Shown: positions 1-9,861, counted from the first letter of the stretch. The stretch: DNA of 64,000 bases from an uncultured Collinsella sp. (GCA_902470765.1 CABRHW010000001.1:152549-216548), one strand, 5' to 3'. Notes: generated from the letters alone by a model not told the origin. A program made the numbers and translations.

Positions 1-314
1 CCGATCTGCATGCCCACGATCAGCACCAGAATACCGATGACCACGGCCATCGCGGTCTTCGTAATGGTATGGCTCACCTGCGAGCCCGAAGGATCGTCCT
101 CGGACAGCGGGTCGATATGTTTTGCCTGGCTCGCGCGGTCCTCGCTGCGCAGCTGCGCTAGCGCCGCTTTGTCACCGCGCTTGGCCGCAGCCTCCTTCTC
201 ACGCATGCGCTCGGTTCGCTTTTTGGCAAGCGTGGGATCCAAGACACCGGATGCATCGATTTCGGAGAATAACTCCGTCACCTCTTCCGGAGTCAAAGGG
301 TTCTTGTCAGCCAT
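1..314 (-). CDS. Hypothetical single-pass membrane protein, C-terminus outside the window
   Basis: Only the first ~104 residues are inside the window. The visible part is a charged, Lys/Glu/Arg-rich soluble N-terminus of about 85 residues, starting MADKNPLTPEEVTELF, followed by a hydrophobic stretch (AMAVVIGILVLIVG) that looks like a membrane helix. The ATG at 314 has an AGGA Shine-Dalgarno 5 nt upstream. It lies 19 nt downstream of the ABC exporter on the same strand, so the two are probably co-transcribed. I do not recognise the family. A role alongside the exporter is only suggested by position. Confidence 0.7.
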   Translation of the reverse strand, partial: MADKNPLTPEEVTELFSEIDASGVLDPTLAKKRTERMREKEAAAKRGDKAALAQLRSEDRASQAKHIDPLSEDDPSGSQVSHTITKTAMAVVIGILVLIVGMQI

Positions 315-333
315 AAACTTCCTGTCATATCAA

Positions 334-2205
334 TCAGTCGAGCTCGTGCGCACGCGCACCTTCGAACTGCATTCGATAGTAACGGGCATAGGTGCCGCCA
401 CGGGCGAGAAGCTCCTCGTGCGTGCCACGCTCCACAACGCGACCATGCTCAACGGTCGCAATCTCATCGGCATGCTTAATGGTCGAAAGACGATGGGCGA
501 TGATAATCGTGGTGCGGCCGCGTGCCAGCTCTTCGAGTGACTCCTGCACCGCCTCCTCGCTCTCGTTATCCAAAGCACTCGTCGCCTCGTCCAAAATCAG
601 GATCTTGGGGTTCTTGAGAAACACACGCGCAATGGCAACGCGCTGCTTTTGGCCGCCCGAAAGACGGCTGCCGCGCTCGCCCACGACCGTGTCATAGCCC
701 TGTGGAAGCGACTCGATAAAGGCATCGATGTTGGCGCGACGGGCGGCCTCGGCGATCTCTTCTGCCGTAGCGCCCGGCTTGCCGTAGGCGATGTTCTCGC
801 CGATTGTTCCGTCAAACAGGTAGACATCCTGCTGCACCAGGCCGATGGCGCGGCGCAGGCTCTGCTGCGTCACATCGCGCACGTCCTGGCCGTCGATGCT
901 AATGGATCCGGCAGCCACGTCATAAAAGCGCGGCAGCAGCGAACAGGTCGTGGACTTGCCACCGCCCGAAGGGCCAACCAAAGCGATGGTCTGCCCGGGC
1001 TTGATGGACAGGTCCATATGGTCGATAACGGGACGCTCGTCGGCATCGCCCTCGCCCAGCTCAACATCCTCGTAGTTAAAGCACACGTCGTGATATTCCA
1101 CGGCGCCGGCAGTCACCTGCAGATCCGTGGCGCCCGGCTTGTCCTGGATATCCGGCGCGGTCGAGAGCACCTCGTCCACACGCTTAAAGCCGGCGATAGC
1201 CTTCTGATACGTTTCGGCCGAATTGACGAGCGTCTCGAGCGGCGTGCAGAACAGCGAAATATAGAGTGCAAAGGTCGCCATATCGACCGCCTGCAGCTGT
1301 CCCTGGGCGACCAGCCAGCCGCCCAGCAGTACCACGATCACATAGAGCACACCCGAGAGCAGGCCATACGTCGCAGTATAGACGCCCATGGCGTGATACA
1401 TGTTCTCCTTGGACGAAAGATAGCGATTGTTGGAGGCGCGGAACTTGAAGCGTTCGGTCTCCTCATTGGCAAAGCTCTTGACCACGCGCATGCCCGCCAG
1501 CGAATCCTGCAGCTGCGCATTGATGCCGCTGATCTTTTTGCGGTTGTCGCTAAAGACCTCGCGCATGCGCATGTTCTGCCAAAACATGATGACCGCAAAC
1601 GCCACCGTCACCACGGCCATGGCGAGCGCCAGCACCGGGGCGATGGTAAAGAGGATCACAAACGAGCCGATAATCTCGATGCCGCAGATGATGATCCACT
1701 CGGGCACGTGGTGCGCCGCCTCGCAGATATCGAACAGGTCGTTGACCACGCGGCTCATCATGTCGCCCGAGCTGTTACGGTCGAAGTACGCAAAGCTAAA
1801 GCGCTCGTACTGGTCAAACAGGTCCTCGCGCATCTTGGACTCCATGCGCGCGCCCATCACGTGGCCCCAGTAGCTCACAAAGTAGCGGCAGGCGCAACGG
1901 ATGATATACATCAGCACCAAACCCACCGCGATCATACCGAGCGCCTGCATAATGGCAGCCTGACCCTGAGTAAACAGCCCACCGGTCAAATTGCGCAGAA
2001 TAATAGGAAACGCAAGGTCAATGGCAGCAAGCACCAGAGCGCAAACAGTATCGGCAACAAAAAGCCCCATCTGGGGCCTGTAGTAAGAAAGAAACCTCTT
2101 CAGCATAATCACCTTACGCGGTTTTACCAAACCGCGTTTCGTCTCGACGCTGCAAGTGCTCCATTTGGACAATCTGGCCTTCAATCGTCGGTCGCGTATA
2201 TCCAT
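334..2205 (-). CDS. ABC multidrug/lipid-type exporter, fused TM and ATPase domains
   Basis: Half-transporter of the MsbA/LmrA type that should act as a dimer to export drugs, lipids or peptides; the substrate is not predictable. Counting from the internal Met of MLKRFLSYYR, residues 1-310 form a six-helix ABC membrane domain. The ATPase follows, with Walker A GPSGGGKST (~378-386), signature LSGGQ (~482-486), Walker B ILILDE (~502-507) and H-loop His ~538. All catalytic motifs are intact. The start is ambiguous: ATG 2205 has a strong GAGGAGG 7 nt upstream and gives 623 aa with an unusual basic 33-residue extension. ATG 2106 gives the family's usual length (590 aa) but a weaker AAGGTGA. An inverted repeat surrounds this start region. 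Confidence 0.88.
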   Translation of the reverse strand: MDIRDRRLKARLSKWSTCSVETKRGLVKPRKVIMLKRFLSYYRPQMGLFVADTVCALVLAAIDLAFPIILRNLTGGLFTQGQAAIMQALGMIAVGLVLMYIIRCACRYFVSYWGHVMGARMESKMREDLFDQYERFSFAYFDRNSSGDMMSRVVNDLFDICEAAHHVPEWIIICGIEIIGSFVILFTIAPVLALAMAVVTVAFAVIMFWQNMRMREVFSDNRKKISGINAQLQDSLAGMRVVKSFANEETERFKFRASNNRYLSSKENMYHAMGVYTATYGLLSGVLYVIVVLLGGWLVAQGQLQAVDMATFALYISLFCTPLETLVNSAETYQKAIAGFKRVDEVLSTAPDIQDKPGATDLQVTAGAVEYHDVCFNYEDVELGEGDADERPVIDHMDLSIKPGQTIALVGPSGGGKSTTCSLLPRFYDVAAGSISIDGQDVRDVTQQSLRRAIGLVQQDVYLFDGTIGENIAYGKPGATAEEIAEAARRANIDAFIESLPQGYDTVVGERGSRLSGGQKQRVAIARVFLKNPKILILDEATSALDNESEEAVQESLEELARGRTTIIIAHRLSTIKHADEIATVEHGRVVERGTHEELLARGGTYARYYRMQFEGARAHELD

Positions 2206-2251
2206 ACGCTTCCCTCCTCTTTTGGGCCACCTTGTCTCAAATGGAGCACTT
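2154..2251. repeat. Interrupted inverted repeat around the ABC exporter start
   Basis: The 14-bp sequence AAGTGCTCCATTTG at 2154-2167 is repeated exactly, inverted, at 2238-2251. The match continues inward with one gap and two mismatches through GACAA..TGGCC, giving arms of ~26 nt. The GAGGAGG Shine-Dalgarno and ATG 2205 lie between the arms. A second hairpin (CGCGGTTT / AAACCGCG, 2117-2136) sits just before the alternative ATG 2106. It could be a pair of operator half sites or an RNA switch; nothing in the sequence decides between them. Confidence 0.7.
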
Positions 2252-2290
2252 TCGCTGACTTACACAAACCTGCGGGATCATCCCCGCTCG

Positions 2291-2986
2291 TTAAAGCTCC
2301 GCACCCCCAAGGCGATGCGCGATGCTATCGCAGGCCAAGGCGCCCACGACGGTCTTGGCGTCTTCGATCTTGCCGTCGAGCACGGCGTCGATCAGCTCGT
2401 GCAGCGGCACCAGGTCCACGTTGACAAACTCGTCATCATCGGGGTTGGGCGCATCAAACTCGAGCTTGGTAGCCAAGTAGATGTGGATGATCTCATCGCA
2501 AAAACCGCAGGACGTGACAATCGACGTCAAAAAGCGAATGCGACCAGCCCTAAAGCCCGTCTCCTCATGCAGCTCGCGTTTGGCGCAATCGAGCGGGTCC
2601 TCGCCTGGATCGAGCTTGCCGGCGGGAATCTCGACCGTCACGCGGTCGATAGCGGTGCGGTACTGACGCACCAGTACGATCTTGCCGCTCTCGGTCAGCG
2701 CCACAACGGCCGCCGCACCCGGATGGCGAACGATATCGCGGGCGCTGCGGCGACCGTTGGGCAGCTCAACCTCAAGACGGTGGACGTCGAGGATCTTGCC
2801 CTTCCAGGCGCACTCCTCCGAAAGAATCTTCTCGTGCAGCTCGGCATCGTGCGGGTCGTCGTCGCCCAGCACCAGCGCCGGCTCGTCAGCGACCTCGCCG
2901 CCAGGCTCGCCCTCGGCGTGCCCATACATGCGGCTGTCCTCTTCAACGATCTGCGCATCCACGAGCTCTTCGTTCTTCTCGTCCAT
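2291..2986 (-). CDS. NUDIX hydrolase, ADP-ribose pyrophosphatase type
   Basis: Hydrolyses nucleoside diphosphate sugars, most likely ADP-ribose to AMP and ribose-5-phosphate. The full NUDIX box is present: G-x5-E-x7-REL-x-EE-x-GF (GKLDPGEDPLDCAKRELHEE, then TGF). It is preceded by the RQYR stretch and EIPAGKLD typical of the ADPRase branch. The N-terminus has an extra acidic segment of ~50 residues before the conserved fold. I prefer ATG 2986 because AGAGGA lies 9 nt upstream; ATG 2995 abuts that Shine-Dalgarno. It starts 22 nt after purD on the same strand, so it is probably read with purD. Confidence 0.88.
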   Translation of the reverse strand: MDEKNEELVDAQIVEEDSRMYGHAEGEPGGEVADEPALVLGDDDPHDAELHEKILSEECAWKGKILDVHRLEVELPNGRRSARDIVRHPGAAAVVALTESGKIVLVRQYRTAIDRVTVEIPAGKLDPGEDPLDCAKRELHEETGFRAGRIRFLTSIVTSCGFCDEIIHIYLATKLEFDAPNPDDDEFVNVDLVPLHELIDAVLDGKIEDAKTVVGALACDSIAHRLGGAEL

Positions 2987-3007
2987 CCGTCTCATTCCTC
3001 TCGGATT

Positions 3008-4312
3008 TTAGGCATCCCAGGCGTCGCGGCCGCGCAGCGCGCGCAGGCCGATGTCGTGGCGCAGGGTCTTGCCTTCAAAATCAATCTTCTCGCAGGCCTC
3101 GTAGGCAAGGTTGCGAGCGTTCTCGAACGTGTCACCCAGAGCGGTCACGGCAAGCACGCGGCCACCATTGGTCACGAGCTGGCCGTCCACCACGGCAGTG
3201 CCCGCGTGGTACACGGTCACGTTCTCCATGACCTCGGCATCGGCGATACCGGTGATGACCTTGCCCTTCTCGTAGCTGCCGGGATAGCCCGCGCTCGTCA
3301 GGACAACTGCCACAGCCCACTCGTCACGCCAGTCGAGCTCAATCTGATCGAGCTCGCAGTTGGCGCAGGCGAGCATGACCTCAACCAGGTCGTTCTTAAG
3401 GCGCGGCAGCACGACCTGCGTCTCGGGGTCGCCAAAGCGGGCATTGAACTCCAGCACCTTGGGGCCGGCAGGCGTGAGCATAAAGCCGCCATACAGGCAG
3501 CCGCGGTAGTCGATGCCCTCGGCAGCGAGCTCGGCAACGGTCTGCTCCATGACCTTCACCATGGTGGCGTGCTCCTCGTCGGTCACGATGGGCACCGGGC
3601 TGTAGACGCCCATGCCGCCGGTGTTGGGGCCCTTGTCGCCCTCGAGGGCGCGCTTGTGGTCCTGCGAGGTGGCCATGGGGCGCACGGTCTTGCCGTCGGT
3701 AAAGGCGAGCAGCGAGCACTCGGGACCAACGAGCATCTCCTCGATAACCACGGTGTTGCCGGCATCGCCAAAGGTGCCGCCAAAGCACTCGCGCACGGCC
3801 TCCTCGGCCTGCTCAAGTTCGGTCGCCACGATAACGCCCTTGCCCGCGGCAAGGCCGTCGGCCTTCACGACCAGCGGAGCGCCCTGCTCGCGCACGTAGG
3901 CGAGAGCCGAAGCCTCGTCGGTAAACGAACCATAGGCTGCCGTCGGAATGCCCGCACGCTCCATGAGCTGCTTGGAGAACAGCTTGGAACCCTCCATCTG
4001 GGCACCCTCGGCACCCGGGCCAAAGCAGGGAATACCCGCCGCGCGCACGGCGTCGGCCACGCCCGCCACGAGCGGAGCCTCAGGGCCAATTACCACGAGT
4101 CCGCATCCGTGGCTCTGCGCAAACGCCGCCACGGCCGCAGGATCGCAATCGTCGAGAACAACGTTCTCGCCACAGCTCGCGGTGCCGCCGTTGCCCGGCG
4201 CGATGTAGAGCTTGCCGGCGCGCGGTGATGCTGCGAGCTTAGCTGCCAAAGCATGCTCACGGCCGCCGCTGCCCAACAACAGGATGTCGATGGTTTGAGT
4301 GTCCGCCTTCAA
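3008..4312 (-). CDS. purD: Phosphoribosylamine-glycine ligase (GARS)
   Basis: ATP-grasp ligase for the second step of de novo purine synthesis: 5-phosphoribosylamine + glycine + ATP to GAR. The N-terminal motif [10 protein letters not shown] is followed by [11 protein letters not shown], the ATP-grasp core, and [12 protein letters not shown] near the metal site. The start is taken as TTG 4312 because AGGAGG lies 5 nt upstream and this gives 434 aa, the family's normal length. The longer open frame upstream has no homology-like content. It lies downstream of purA, separated by a hairpin, so it may have its own transcript. The NUDIX gene follows closely. Confidence 0.95.
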   Translation of the reverse strand: MKADTQTIDILLLGSGGREHALAAKLAASPRAGKLYIAPGNGGTASCGENVVLDDCDPAAVAAFAQSHGCGLVVIGPEAPLVAGVADAVRAAGIPCFGPGAEGAQMEGSKLFSKQLMERAGIPTAAYGSFTDEASALAYVREQGAPLVVKADGLAAGKGVIVATELEQAEEAVRECFGGTFGDAGNTVVIEEMLVGPECSLLAFTDGKTVRPMATSQDHKRALEGDKGPNTGGMGVYSPVPIVTDEEHATMVKVMEQTVAELAAEGIDYRGCLYGGFMLTPAGPKVLEFNARFGDPETQVVLPRLKNDLVEVMLACANCELDQIELDWRDEWAVAVVLTSAGYPGSYEKGKVITGIADAEVMENVTVYHAGTAVVDGQLVTNGGRVLAVTALGDTFENARNLAYEACEKIDFEGKTLRHDIGLRALRGRDAWDA

Positions 4313-4366
4313 GGGTGCCTCCTCTATGGATGAATGGCCCGCTCCGCGCGAGCCCTTTGCAAGCAA

Positions 4367-4408
4367 ATATACCCCTCGGCCGCCCGTCCGGGCTGCAAAG
4401 GGGTATAT
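4367..4408 (-). terminator. Hairpin between purA and purD
   Basis: A 10-bp perfect stem (ATATACCCCT at 4367-4376 and AGGGGTATAT at 4399-4408) encloses a GC-rich loop that can pair further. The following T-run on the minus strand is short, so it may be a weak terminator or attenuator downstream of purA. Confidence 0.5.
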
Positions 4409-4430
4409 CGCAATAACCAAATAGTCCCGA

Positions 4431-5726
<1,296 letters not shown>

Positions 5727-5783
5727 TTACATTCATGGACTGTCTACGCGCCACGCCGGCACGCAGAAGCACAAAACATTCCC

Positions 5784-5812
5784 AGTATACCCGTGCAACG
5801 GGCGCCTGTCCT
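5784..5812 (-). promoter_or_regulatory. Candidate purA promoter
   Basis: On the minus strand, -10 TATACT (5784-5789) and -35 AGGACA (5807-5812) are separated by 17 nt and end ~65 nt upstream of the purA ATG. The -35 overlaps the dnaB stop codon. Confidence 0.5.
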
Positions 5813-7202
5813 ACTCCTCGGCATGTGCCCCATCAAGCTCATAGAACTTGGTGGATGCCGGCAGGAACATCAGGTCGACGTCGCCGATCGGGCCCGAACG
5901 GTTCTTGGCCACGACGATACGCGTAACGCCCTCGTCGGGTCGATCGTCGCGTGAGGCTTCGGCCTCGTCGGCGGAGCGGTCCAAGAACATAACGATATCG
6001 GCGTCCTGCTCGATGGAGCCCGATTCACGAAGGTCGGAAAGCTGCGGGCGCTTGCCGGTACGGGATTCGACCTGACGCGAGAGCTGCGACAGCGCGATGA
6101 GCGGGATCTTGAGCTCCTTGGCCATGATCTTCAGACCACGCGACATCTCAGAGACCTCGACAGTACGGCTCTCGGAGCGGCGTCCCGGCGGAGGACTCAC
6201 CAGCTGCAGGTAGTCCAGGATGATGATAGCTTTCTCCTTGTTGTGGAGCATACGGCGGCTCTTGGCGCGGATCTCGGTCACCGTGGTGCCGGGCGTATCG
6301 TCAATCAGAATATCGAGCTTGGACAAGGTCTGCGTGGCCTCGTTGATGTTGGCCCACTGCTCGGGACTAATGCGGCCCATGCGGAAGTCACTGATCGAGA
6401 TCATGGCGTAGGCGCAAATCAGACGCTGGGCAATTTCCTTGCCCGACATCTCCAGAGAGAAGAAGCCGACGGTATAACCGGCAGCGGCAGCATTGAGCGC
6501 CAGATTCAGAGCGAACGACGTCTTACCCACAGCAGGGCGGGCGCCGATGATGATGAGCTGGCCCTCGCGAAAACCCATGAGCATGCGGTCGAGCGACGGG
6601 AAGCCCGTGGGCACGCCCGCAGCCTGGCCACCGGCCTGGCACACTTCCTCGGCCTCGTTATAGGCCTCGACCATAAACTCGGTCAGCGTCTTGTAGCTCG
6701 ACTTGACCTCGCGCGCCGTGACCTTGAGCAGCTTGCTCTCGGCTAGCTCGACAACCTCTTTGGTGTCGGTGGGGGCGTTATATGCCAGCGCGTTGATCTC
6801 GTTGGTGGCGCCGATCAGCTCGCGCAGCATCGAATCGCGACGAACGATGGCGGCATGGTGCTGCCAGTTGACGAGCGACAGGGTCTGACCCATCAACTCC
6901 AAAATGTACGCTTCGCCGCCCACGGCATCGAGCTTATTGATGCTTCGCAGGTAATCGATCAGCGAGATGGAGTCGATGGGAATGCGACTGTTGTACATAT
7001 CGACCATCGCGGTATAGATGGTCTTATGAATGGGCCGGTAGAAGTCATCGGGCTGCAGCTCGACCTGGGCCTCTTCGACCACCTCGGGCGATAGCAGCAT
7101 AGCGGCCAGTACATTGGCCTCTGCATCTTGGTTTTGAGGAAGACCCAACTTGGAGCCGCGGTCCTCAACCGTCAGCCCGGTCTCCCTATCGTCGTATGCC
7201 AT
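5811..7202 (-). CDS. dnaB: Replicative DNA helicase DnaB
   Basis: Hexameric 5'-3' helicase that unwinds the replication fork. The N-terminal primase/loader-contact domain covers ~residues 15-115 (LPQNQDAEANVLAAMLLS). A RecA-like motor follows, with Walker A GARPAVGKTSF, Walker B region IIILDYLQLV, and SQLSRQVESR and GSIEQDADIVMFL motifs. No intein is visible. ATG 7202 is chosen because GAGGA sits ~5 nt upstream; two further in-frame ATGs (7208, 7214) are possible. Its likely loader, DciA, is encoded at 27424-27987. It is downstream of the rplI operon terminator, so it is transcribed separately. Confidence 0.96.
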   Translation of the reverse strand: MAYDDRETGLTVEDRGSKLGLPQNQDAEANVLAAMLLSPEVVEEAQVELQPDDFYRPIHKTIYTAMVDMYNSRIPIDSISLIDYLRSINKLDAVGGEAYILELMGQTLSLVNWQHHAAIVRRDSMLRELIGATNEINALAYNAPTDTKEVVELAESKLLKVTAREVKSSYKTLTEFMVEAYNEAEEVCQAGGQAAGVPTGFPSLDRMLMGFREGQLIIIGARPAVGKTSFALNLALNAAAAGYTVGFFSLEMSGKEIAQRLICAYAMISISDFRMGRISPEQWANINEATQTLSKLDILIDDTPGTTVTEIRAKSRRMLHNKEKAIIILDYLQLVSPPPGRRSESRTVEVSEMSRGLKIMAKELKIPLIALSQLSRQVESRTGKRPQLSDLRESGSIEQDADIVMFLDRSADEAEASRDDRPDEGVTRIVVAKNRSGPIGDVDLMFLPASTKFYELDGAHAEE

Positions 7203-7361
7203 GAGCATCCTCATTCATATCGCTTGCGAGCATCCATAGTATCAGCCACGGTCCCAAAACGCGCCGCGCGCCGCCAATCATCACCGAACCAAACGGATGA
7301 ACGGTCCTGTATATAGGACTTCGACGCAACGTTCACCATGACACTCACTCAGCGCAAATAA

Positions 7362-7397
7362 CAAAAGGGCGCCCTGGTTTCCCAGAGCGCCCTTCTT
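7362..7397 (-). terminator. Terminator of the rpsF-ssb-rpsR-rplI operon
   Basis: On the minus strand, GGGCGC-TCTGG pairs with CCAGG-GCGCCC around a GAAA loop, followed by TTTTG. It lies 30 nt after the rplI stop. Confidence 0.85.
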
Positions 7398-7426
7398 AGA
7401 ACAAGATTGTTGCGTTGCAGCAAATG

Positions 7427-7966
7427 CTACTCGGCAGCAGCCTCAGTCTCGACCTCGGCGGTCTCGGCCTCGGCGACCTCAGCGGCCTCCTCGACCTCAG
7501 CCTCGGCAGCGAGCTCCTCGGCGGTAACGCCGACGAGAACGACAACCTCGGCCTTGATCTCGCGGTACAGCGAGATGGCAACGGTGTGGGCACCGGCAAC
7601 CTTGATGGGCTTACCGAGCTCGACGCGCTTGCGGTCGATGTCCATACCGAGCTGAGCCTTGATGGCGTCAGCGATCATAGCGGCGGTAACGGAGCCAAAG
7701 AGGATGCCCTCGTCGCCGACCTTGACGTCAACGGTGACCGTCTTGCCCTCGAAGGCAGCCTTGGTCTCGTTGGCGGTAGCCAGACGGACGGCCTCGCGCT
7801 TGGCGATGTTGTTGCGACGCTCGTCAAGCTGCTTGAGGTTGCCCTTGGTGGCGGCAACAGCGAGCTTCTTGGGGAACAGGAAGTTCTCAGCGTAACCCTG
7901 AGCGACCTCTACGACGTCACCCTCGCCGCCCTTGCCCTTGATCTCATCGAGAAGAATAACCTTCAT
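7427..7966 (-). CDS. rplI: 50S ribosomal protein bL9
   Basis: Large-subunit protein that binds 23S rRNA near the L1 stalk. The N-domain MKVILLDEIKGKGGEGDVVE and the GYAENFLFPKKLA helix are canonical. The ordinary protein is ~148 residues; here ~30 extra residues of Ala/Glu/Val repeats (for example AEVEEAAEVAEAETAE) form an acidic tail, seen in the reading frame up to the stop. GGGAG lies 7 nt upstream of the ATG. It is the last gene of the operon rpsF-ssb-rpsR-rplI. Confidence 0.97.
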   Translation of the reverse strand: MKVILLDEIKGKGGEGDVVEVAQGYAENFLFPKKLAVAATKGNLKQLDERRNNIAKREAVRLATANETKAAFEGKTVTVDVKVGDEGILFGSVTAAMIADAIKAQLGMDIDRKRVELGKPIKVAGAHTVAISLYREIKAEVVVLVGVTAEELAAEAEVEEAAEVAEAETAEVETEAAAE

Positions 7967-7981
7967 GATGCGTCTCCCTTC

Positions 7982-8248
7982 TTAGCCGCGGTCGCGGTTG
8001 CCACGAGAGGAAACCACGGGGACGGTGTACGGCAGGAGTGCCATCTCGCGGGCGCGCTTGATGGCATTGGCGATGTCATGCTGATGCTGCGTGCAAGCGC
8101 CAGTGACGCGACGGGGCTTGATCTTGCCACGATCGGTCATGTACTTACGGAGAAGCTGAGTGTCCTTATAGTCGATGAACTCAGTGTTCTCCTTGCAGAA
8201 CTGGCAGTACTTACGACGCGGCTGACGTGCAGAAAAATCATTAGCCAT
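7982..8248 (-). CDS. rpsR: 30S ribosomal protein bS18
   Basis: Small-subunit platform protein that pairs with bS6. It is 88 aa with the conserved [26 protein letters not shown] and [22 protein letters not shown] blocks. The Cys pair may bind zinc. ATG 8248 (MANDFSARQ) is chosen with AAAGGT ~8 nt upstream; the longer frame to 8299 has no conserved content. It lies between ssb and rplI in the operon. Confidence 0.97.
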   Translation of the reverse strand: MANDFSARQPRRKYCQFCKENTEFIDYKDTQLLRKYMTDRGKIKPRRVTGACTQHQHDIANAIKRAREMALLPYTVPVVSSRGNRDRG

Positions 8249-8320
8249 GTCAAAATACCTTTCATTTGGCAACTTCGGCGAACCGAAGCAGCCTCTCACT
8301 CAAAAATAGGTGAACAACCC

Positions 8321-8773
8321 TTAGAACGGGATGTCCTCATCGTAGACGTCGACCGCGGGCGGCGTAGCCACCGGTGCGGCAGGACGTGCTGCGGGCGCGG
8401 GAGCTGCGGGGGCGTAACCGCCCTGATCGTAGCCACCCTGGCCACCACGGGAGCTCATAAACTCGATCTCATCGACGATGACCTCAAGCTTGCTCCTGCG
8501 CTGACCGTCGCGCTCCCAAGAGCTGTAGCGCAGCTTGCCCTCGATCGCGACCTTGTTTCCCTTTGCCAGGAAACGGCTCACGGCCTCGGCGCGGGTGCCG
8601 AACATAGTGCAGTCGACAAAGTTGGGATAGTCCTCCCACTCGCCAGTCTGCGCGTTACGGCGACGATCGTTCACGGCGACGCCAAAGGACAGAACCTGGG
8701 TTCCGCCGGCGGTGGCGCGCAGCTCGGGATCGCGGGTGAGGTTACCGGTGATGTTCACTCGATTGATGCTCAT
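8321..8773 (-). CDS. ssb: Single-stranded DNA-binding protein
   Basis: Coats single-stranded DNA and recruits replication and repair proteins through its tail. The OB-fold spans residues 1-~105 (MSINRVNITGNLTRDPELRA). A Gly/Ala/Pro-rich linker of ~35 residues follows, ending in the acidic tip DEDIPF that binds partners. At 150 aa it is a normal SSB. Its place between rpsF and rpsR is the classic arrangement. Confidence 0.97.
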   Translation of the reverse strand: MSINRVNITGNLTRDPELRATAGGTQVLSFGVAVNDRRRNAQTGEWEDYPNFVDCTMFGTRAEAVSRFLAKGNKVAIEGKLRYSSWERDGQRRSKLEVIVDEIEFMSSRGGQGGYDQGGYAPAAPAPAARPAAPVATPPAVDVYDEDIPF

Positions 8774-8821
8774 AACTCACTACTTCCTCTTGGGGCACAA
8801 GCCCAGTCCAAAACGACAGTC

Positions 8822-9115
8822 TTACTCCTGGTCGTCGCGACGGACGATCATGTGGCGGACCACAGCGTCGGTGATGCGCAGGACGCGATCAAGCTCGGCG
8901 ATCTGGGTAGGATCTGCGTGGAAGTTGATGAGGGTGTAGTCACCATCGGTGAGGTCGTTGATCTCGTAGGCGAGCTTGCGCTTGCCCCACTCGTCAACGG
9001 AGTCGACCTTGCCAGCGCCCTCAGCGATCGTGGTATCGATACGCTTCATAACAGCGAGACGAGTCTCGGGGTCGAGCGACGGGTCAACAAAGAACAGCAG
9101 TTCATAAGCCTTCAT
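8822..9115 (-). CDS. rpsF: 30S ribosomal protein bS6
   Basis: Small-subunit protein that forms a heterodimer with bS18. It is 97 aa (MKAYELLFFVDPSLDPE; GKRKLAYEINDLTDG; VRHMIVR). AGGAGGTGA lies 4 nt upstream of ATG 9115. It is the first gene of the operon. A leader hairpin and a promoter are visible upstream. Confidence 0.97.
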   Translation of the reverse strand: MKAYELLFFVDPSLDPETRLAVMKRIDTTIAEGAGKVDSVDEWGKRKLAYEINDLTDGDYTLINFHADPTQIAELDRVLRITDAVVRHMIVRRDDQE

Positions 9116-9141
9116 ATTGTCACCTCCTCTGGGCAAATGTG

Positions 9142-9170
9142 GCTTCAGGTCGTGAAGGTGCGCCTGAAGC
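9142..9170 (-). promoter_or_regulatory. Leader hairpin before rpsF, possible S6:S18 feedback site
   Basis: GCTTCAGG (9142-9149) pairs with CCTGAAGC (9163-9170) around a 13-nt loop containing CACCTTC, between the promoter and the rpsF start. Many bacteria regulate this operon by S6:S18 binding to the leader. That this hairpin is the site is inferred from position only. Confidence 0.45.
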
Positions 9171-9186
9171 AGGAAAAGACTTGGTA

Positions 9187-9215
9187 ATAATATCTTTCAA
9201 CCTCCCAGGCCGCAA
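9187..9215 (-). promoter_or_regulatory. Candidate promoter of the rpsF operon
   Basis: On the minus strand, -35 TTGCGG (9210-9215), a 17-nt spacer and -10 TATTAT (9187-9192), ~70 nt upstream of the rpsF ATG. Confidence 0.55.
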
Positions 9216-9576
9216 GAATATGCAGCTACAACCTCATGACCTCCACATATGCCCATACTCACACGACGTTTCATGCGCATTCCAACCAAATGCTGACCAA
9301 AAGCTTGACGGATCTGTTGACAAGATACGGTGCCGTGGGGACAAGCTGAGCCAAGCCGCAGGTCAACGGGCACAAGGCTGTGGTCGCAAAATGCATACCA
9401 GTGGCCCACAGCACCACCCAAAGATTTTTAAATTCATTGCCAAGTCGCTTATGAATACCCTTTTTTGAACAATTGAGTTGATCAACCACGCTGGTCGGAA
9501 GCCGTTTTTTGGCACCTCAAGCCCCACTGCAGCGCCAAGCACGGCCAAGCGTTTTAAAAAATGCCAACTTTTCTGT
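9216..9576. other. Intergenic stretch without a recognisable gene
   Basis: The 361 bases between the rpsF promoter and the tRNA-Ser promoter are AT-richer than their surroundings. The short open frames on both strands lack Shine-Dalgarno sites and coding character, and no strong hairpin is visible. Confidence 0.6.
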
Positions 9577-9604
9577 TTGCACTTTGCGATTCCTCGTGTA
9601 TACT
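9577..9604 (+). promoter_or_regulatory. Promoter of tRNA-Ser(GGA)
   Basis: -35 TTGCAC (9577-9582), a 16-nt spacer and -10 TATACT (9599-9604), ending 16 nt before the tRNA. Confidence 0.7.
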
Positions 9605-9620
9605 GACTTTCGCATTTAAC

Positions 9621-9711
9621 GGAGAGTTGTCCGAGTGGCCGAAGGAGCACGATTGGAAATCGTGTAGGCGTCAAAAGCGTCTCCAGGGTTCAAATCCCTG
9701 ACTCTCCGCCA
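9621..9711 (+). tRNA. tRNA-Ser (anticodon GGA), CCA encoded
   Basis: Acceptor GGAGAGT pairs with ACTCTCC, followed by G and an encoded CCA. The anticodon stem CACGA/TCGTG holds the loop TTGGAAA (GGA, reading UCC/UCU). The long variable arm is typical of tRNA-Ser, and the T-arm is GGGTTCAAATCCC. A promoter lies just upstream and a terminator just downstream. Confidence 0.97.
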
Positions 9712-9719
9712 GTTAATTC

Positions 9720-9750
9720 CAAAGCAGGCCTTCGAGCCTGCTTTGTTTTT
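9720..9750 (+). terminator. Terminator between the two tRNA-Ser genes
   Basis: CAAAGCAGGC pairs perfectly with GCCTGCTTTG around CTTCGA, followed by TTTTT. Confidence 0.92.
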
Positions 9751-9759
9751 ACCCCACGC

Positions 9760-9850
9760 GGAGGGGTGGCAGAGTGGTTGAATGCGGCGGTCTCGAAAAC
9801 CGTTTGGCCTGTATAAGGTCACGAGGGTTCGAATCCCTCCTCCTCCGCCA
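9760..9850 (+). tRNA. tRNA-Ser (anticodon CGA), CCA encoded
   Basis: Acceptor GGAGGGG pairs with CCTCCTCC (one G-U pair), followed by G and CCA. The anticodon loop CTCGAAA gives CGA, reading UCG. A long variable arm is present. It starts only 10 nt after the preceding terminator, so transcription may come from read-through or an unseen promoter. Its last 25 nt (without CCA's final bases) reappear inverted at 9915-9939. Confidence 0.96.
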
Positions 9851-9861
9851 TTTTGGTTGAG

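Noticed and set aside
649..2424. Long plus-strand open frame opposite the ABC exporter
   Set aside because: It is antisense to a gene with intact ABC motifs; the frame is long only because of GC-rich third positions, and has no family-like sequence.
2156..4228. 690-codon plus-strand frame opposite purD and the NUDIX gene
   Set aside because: Antisense shadow of two clear genes, rich in Gly/Ala/His as such shadows are.
7304..7319. GTCCT..AGGAC inverted repeat upstream of dnaB
   Set aside because: Only five base pairs per arm, easily due to chance.
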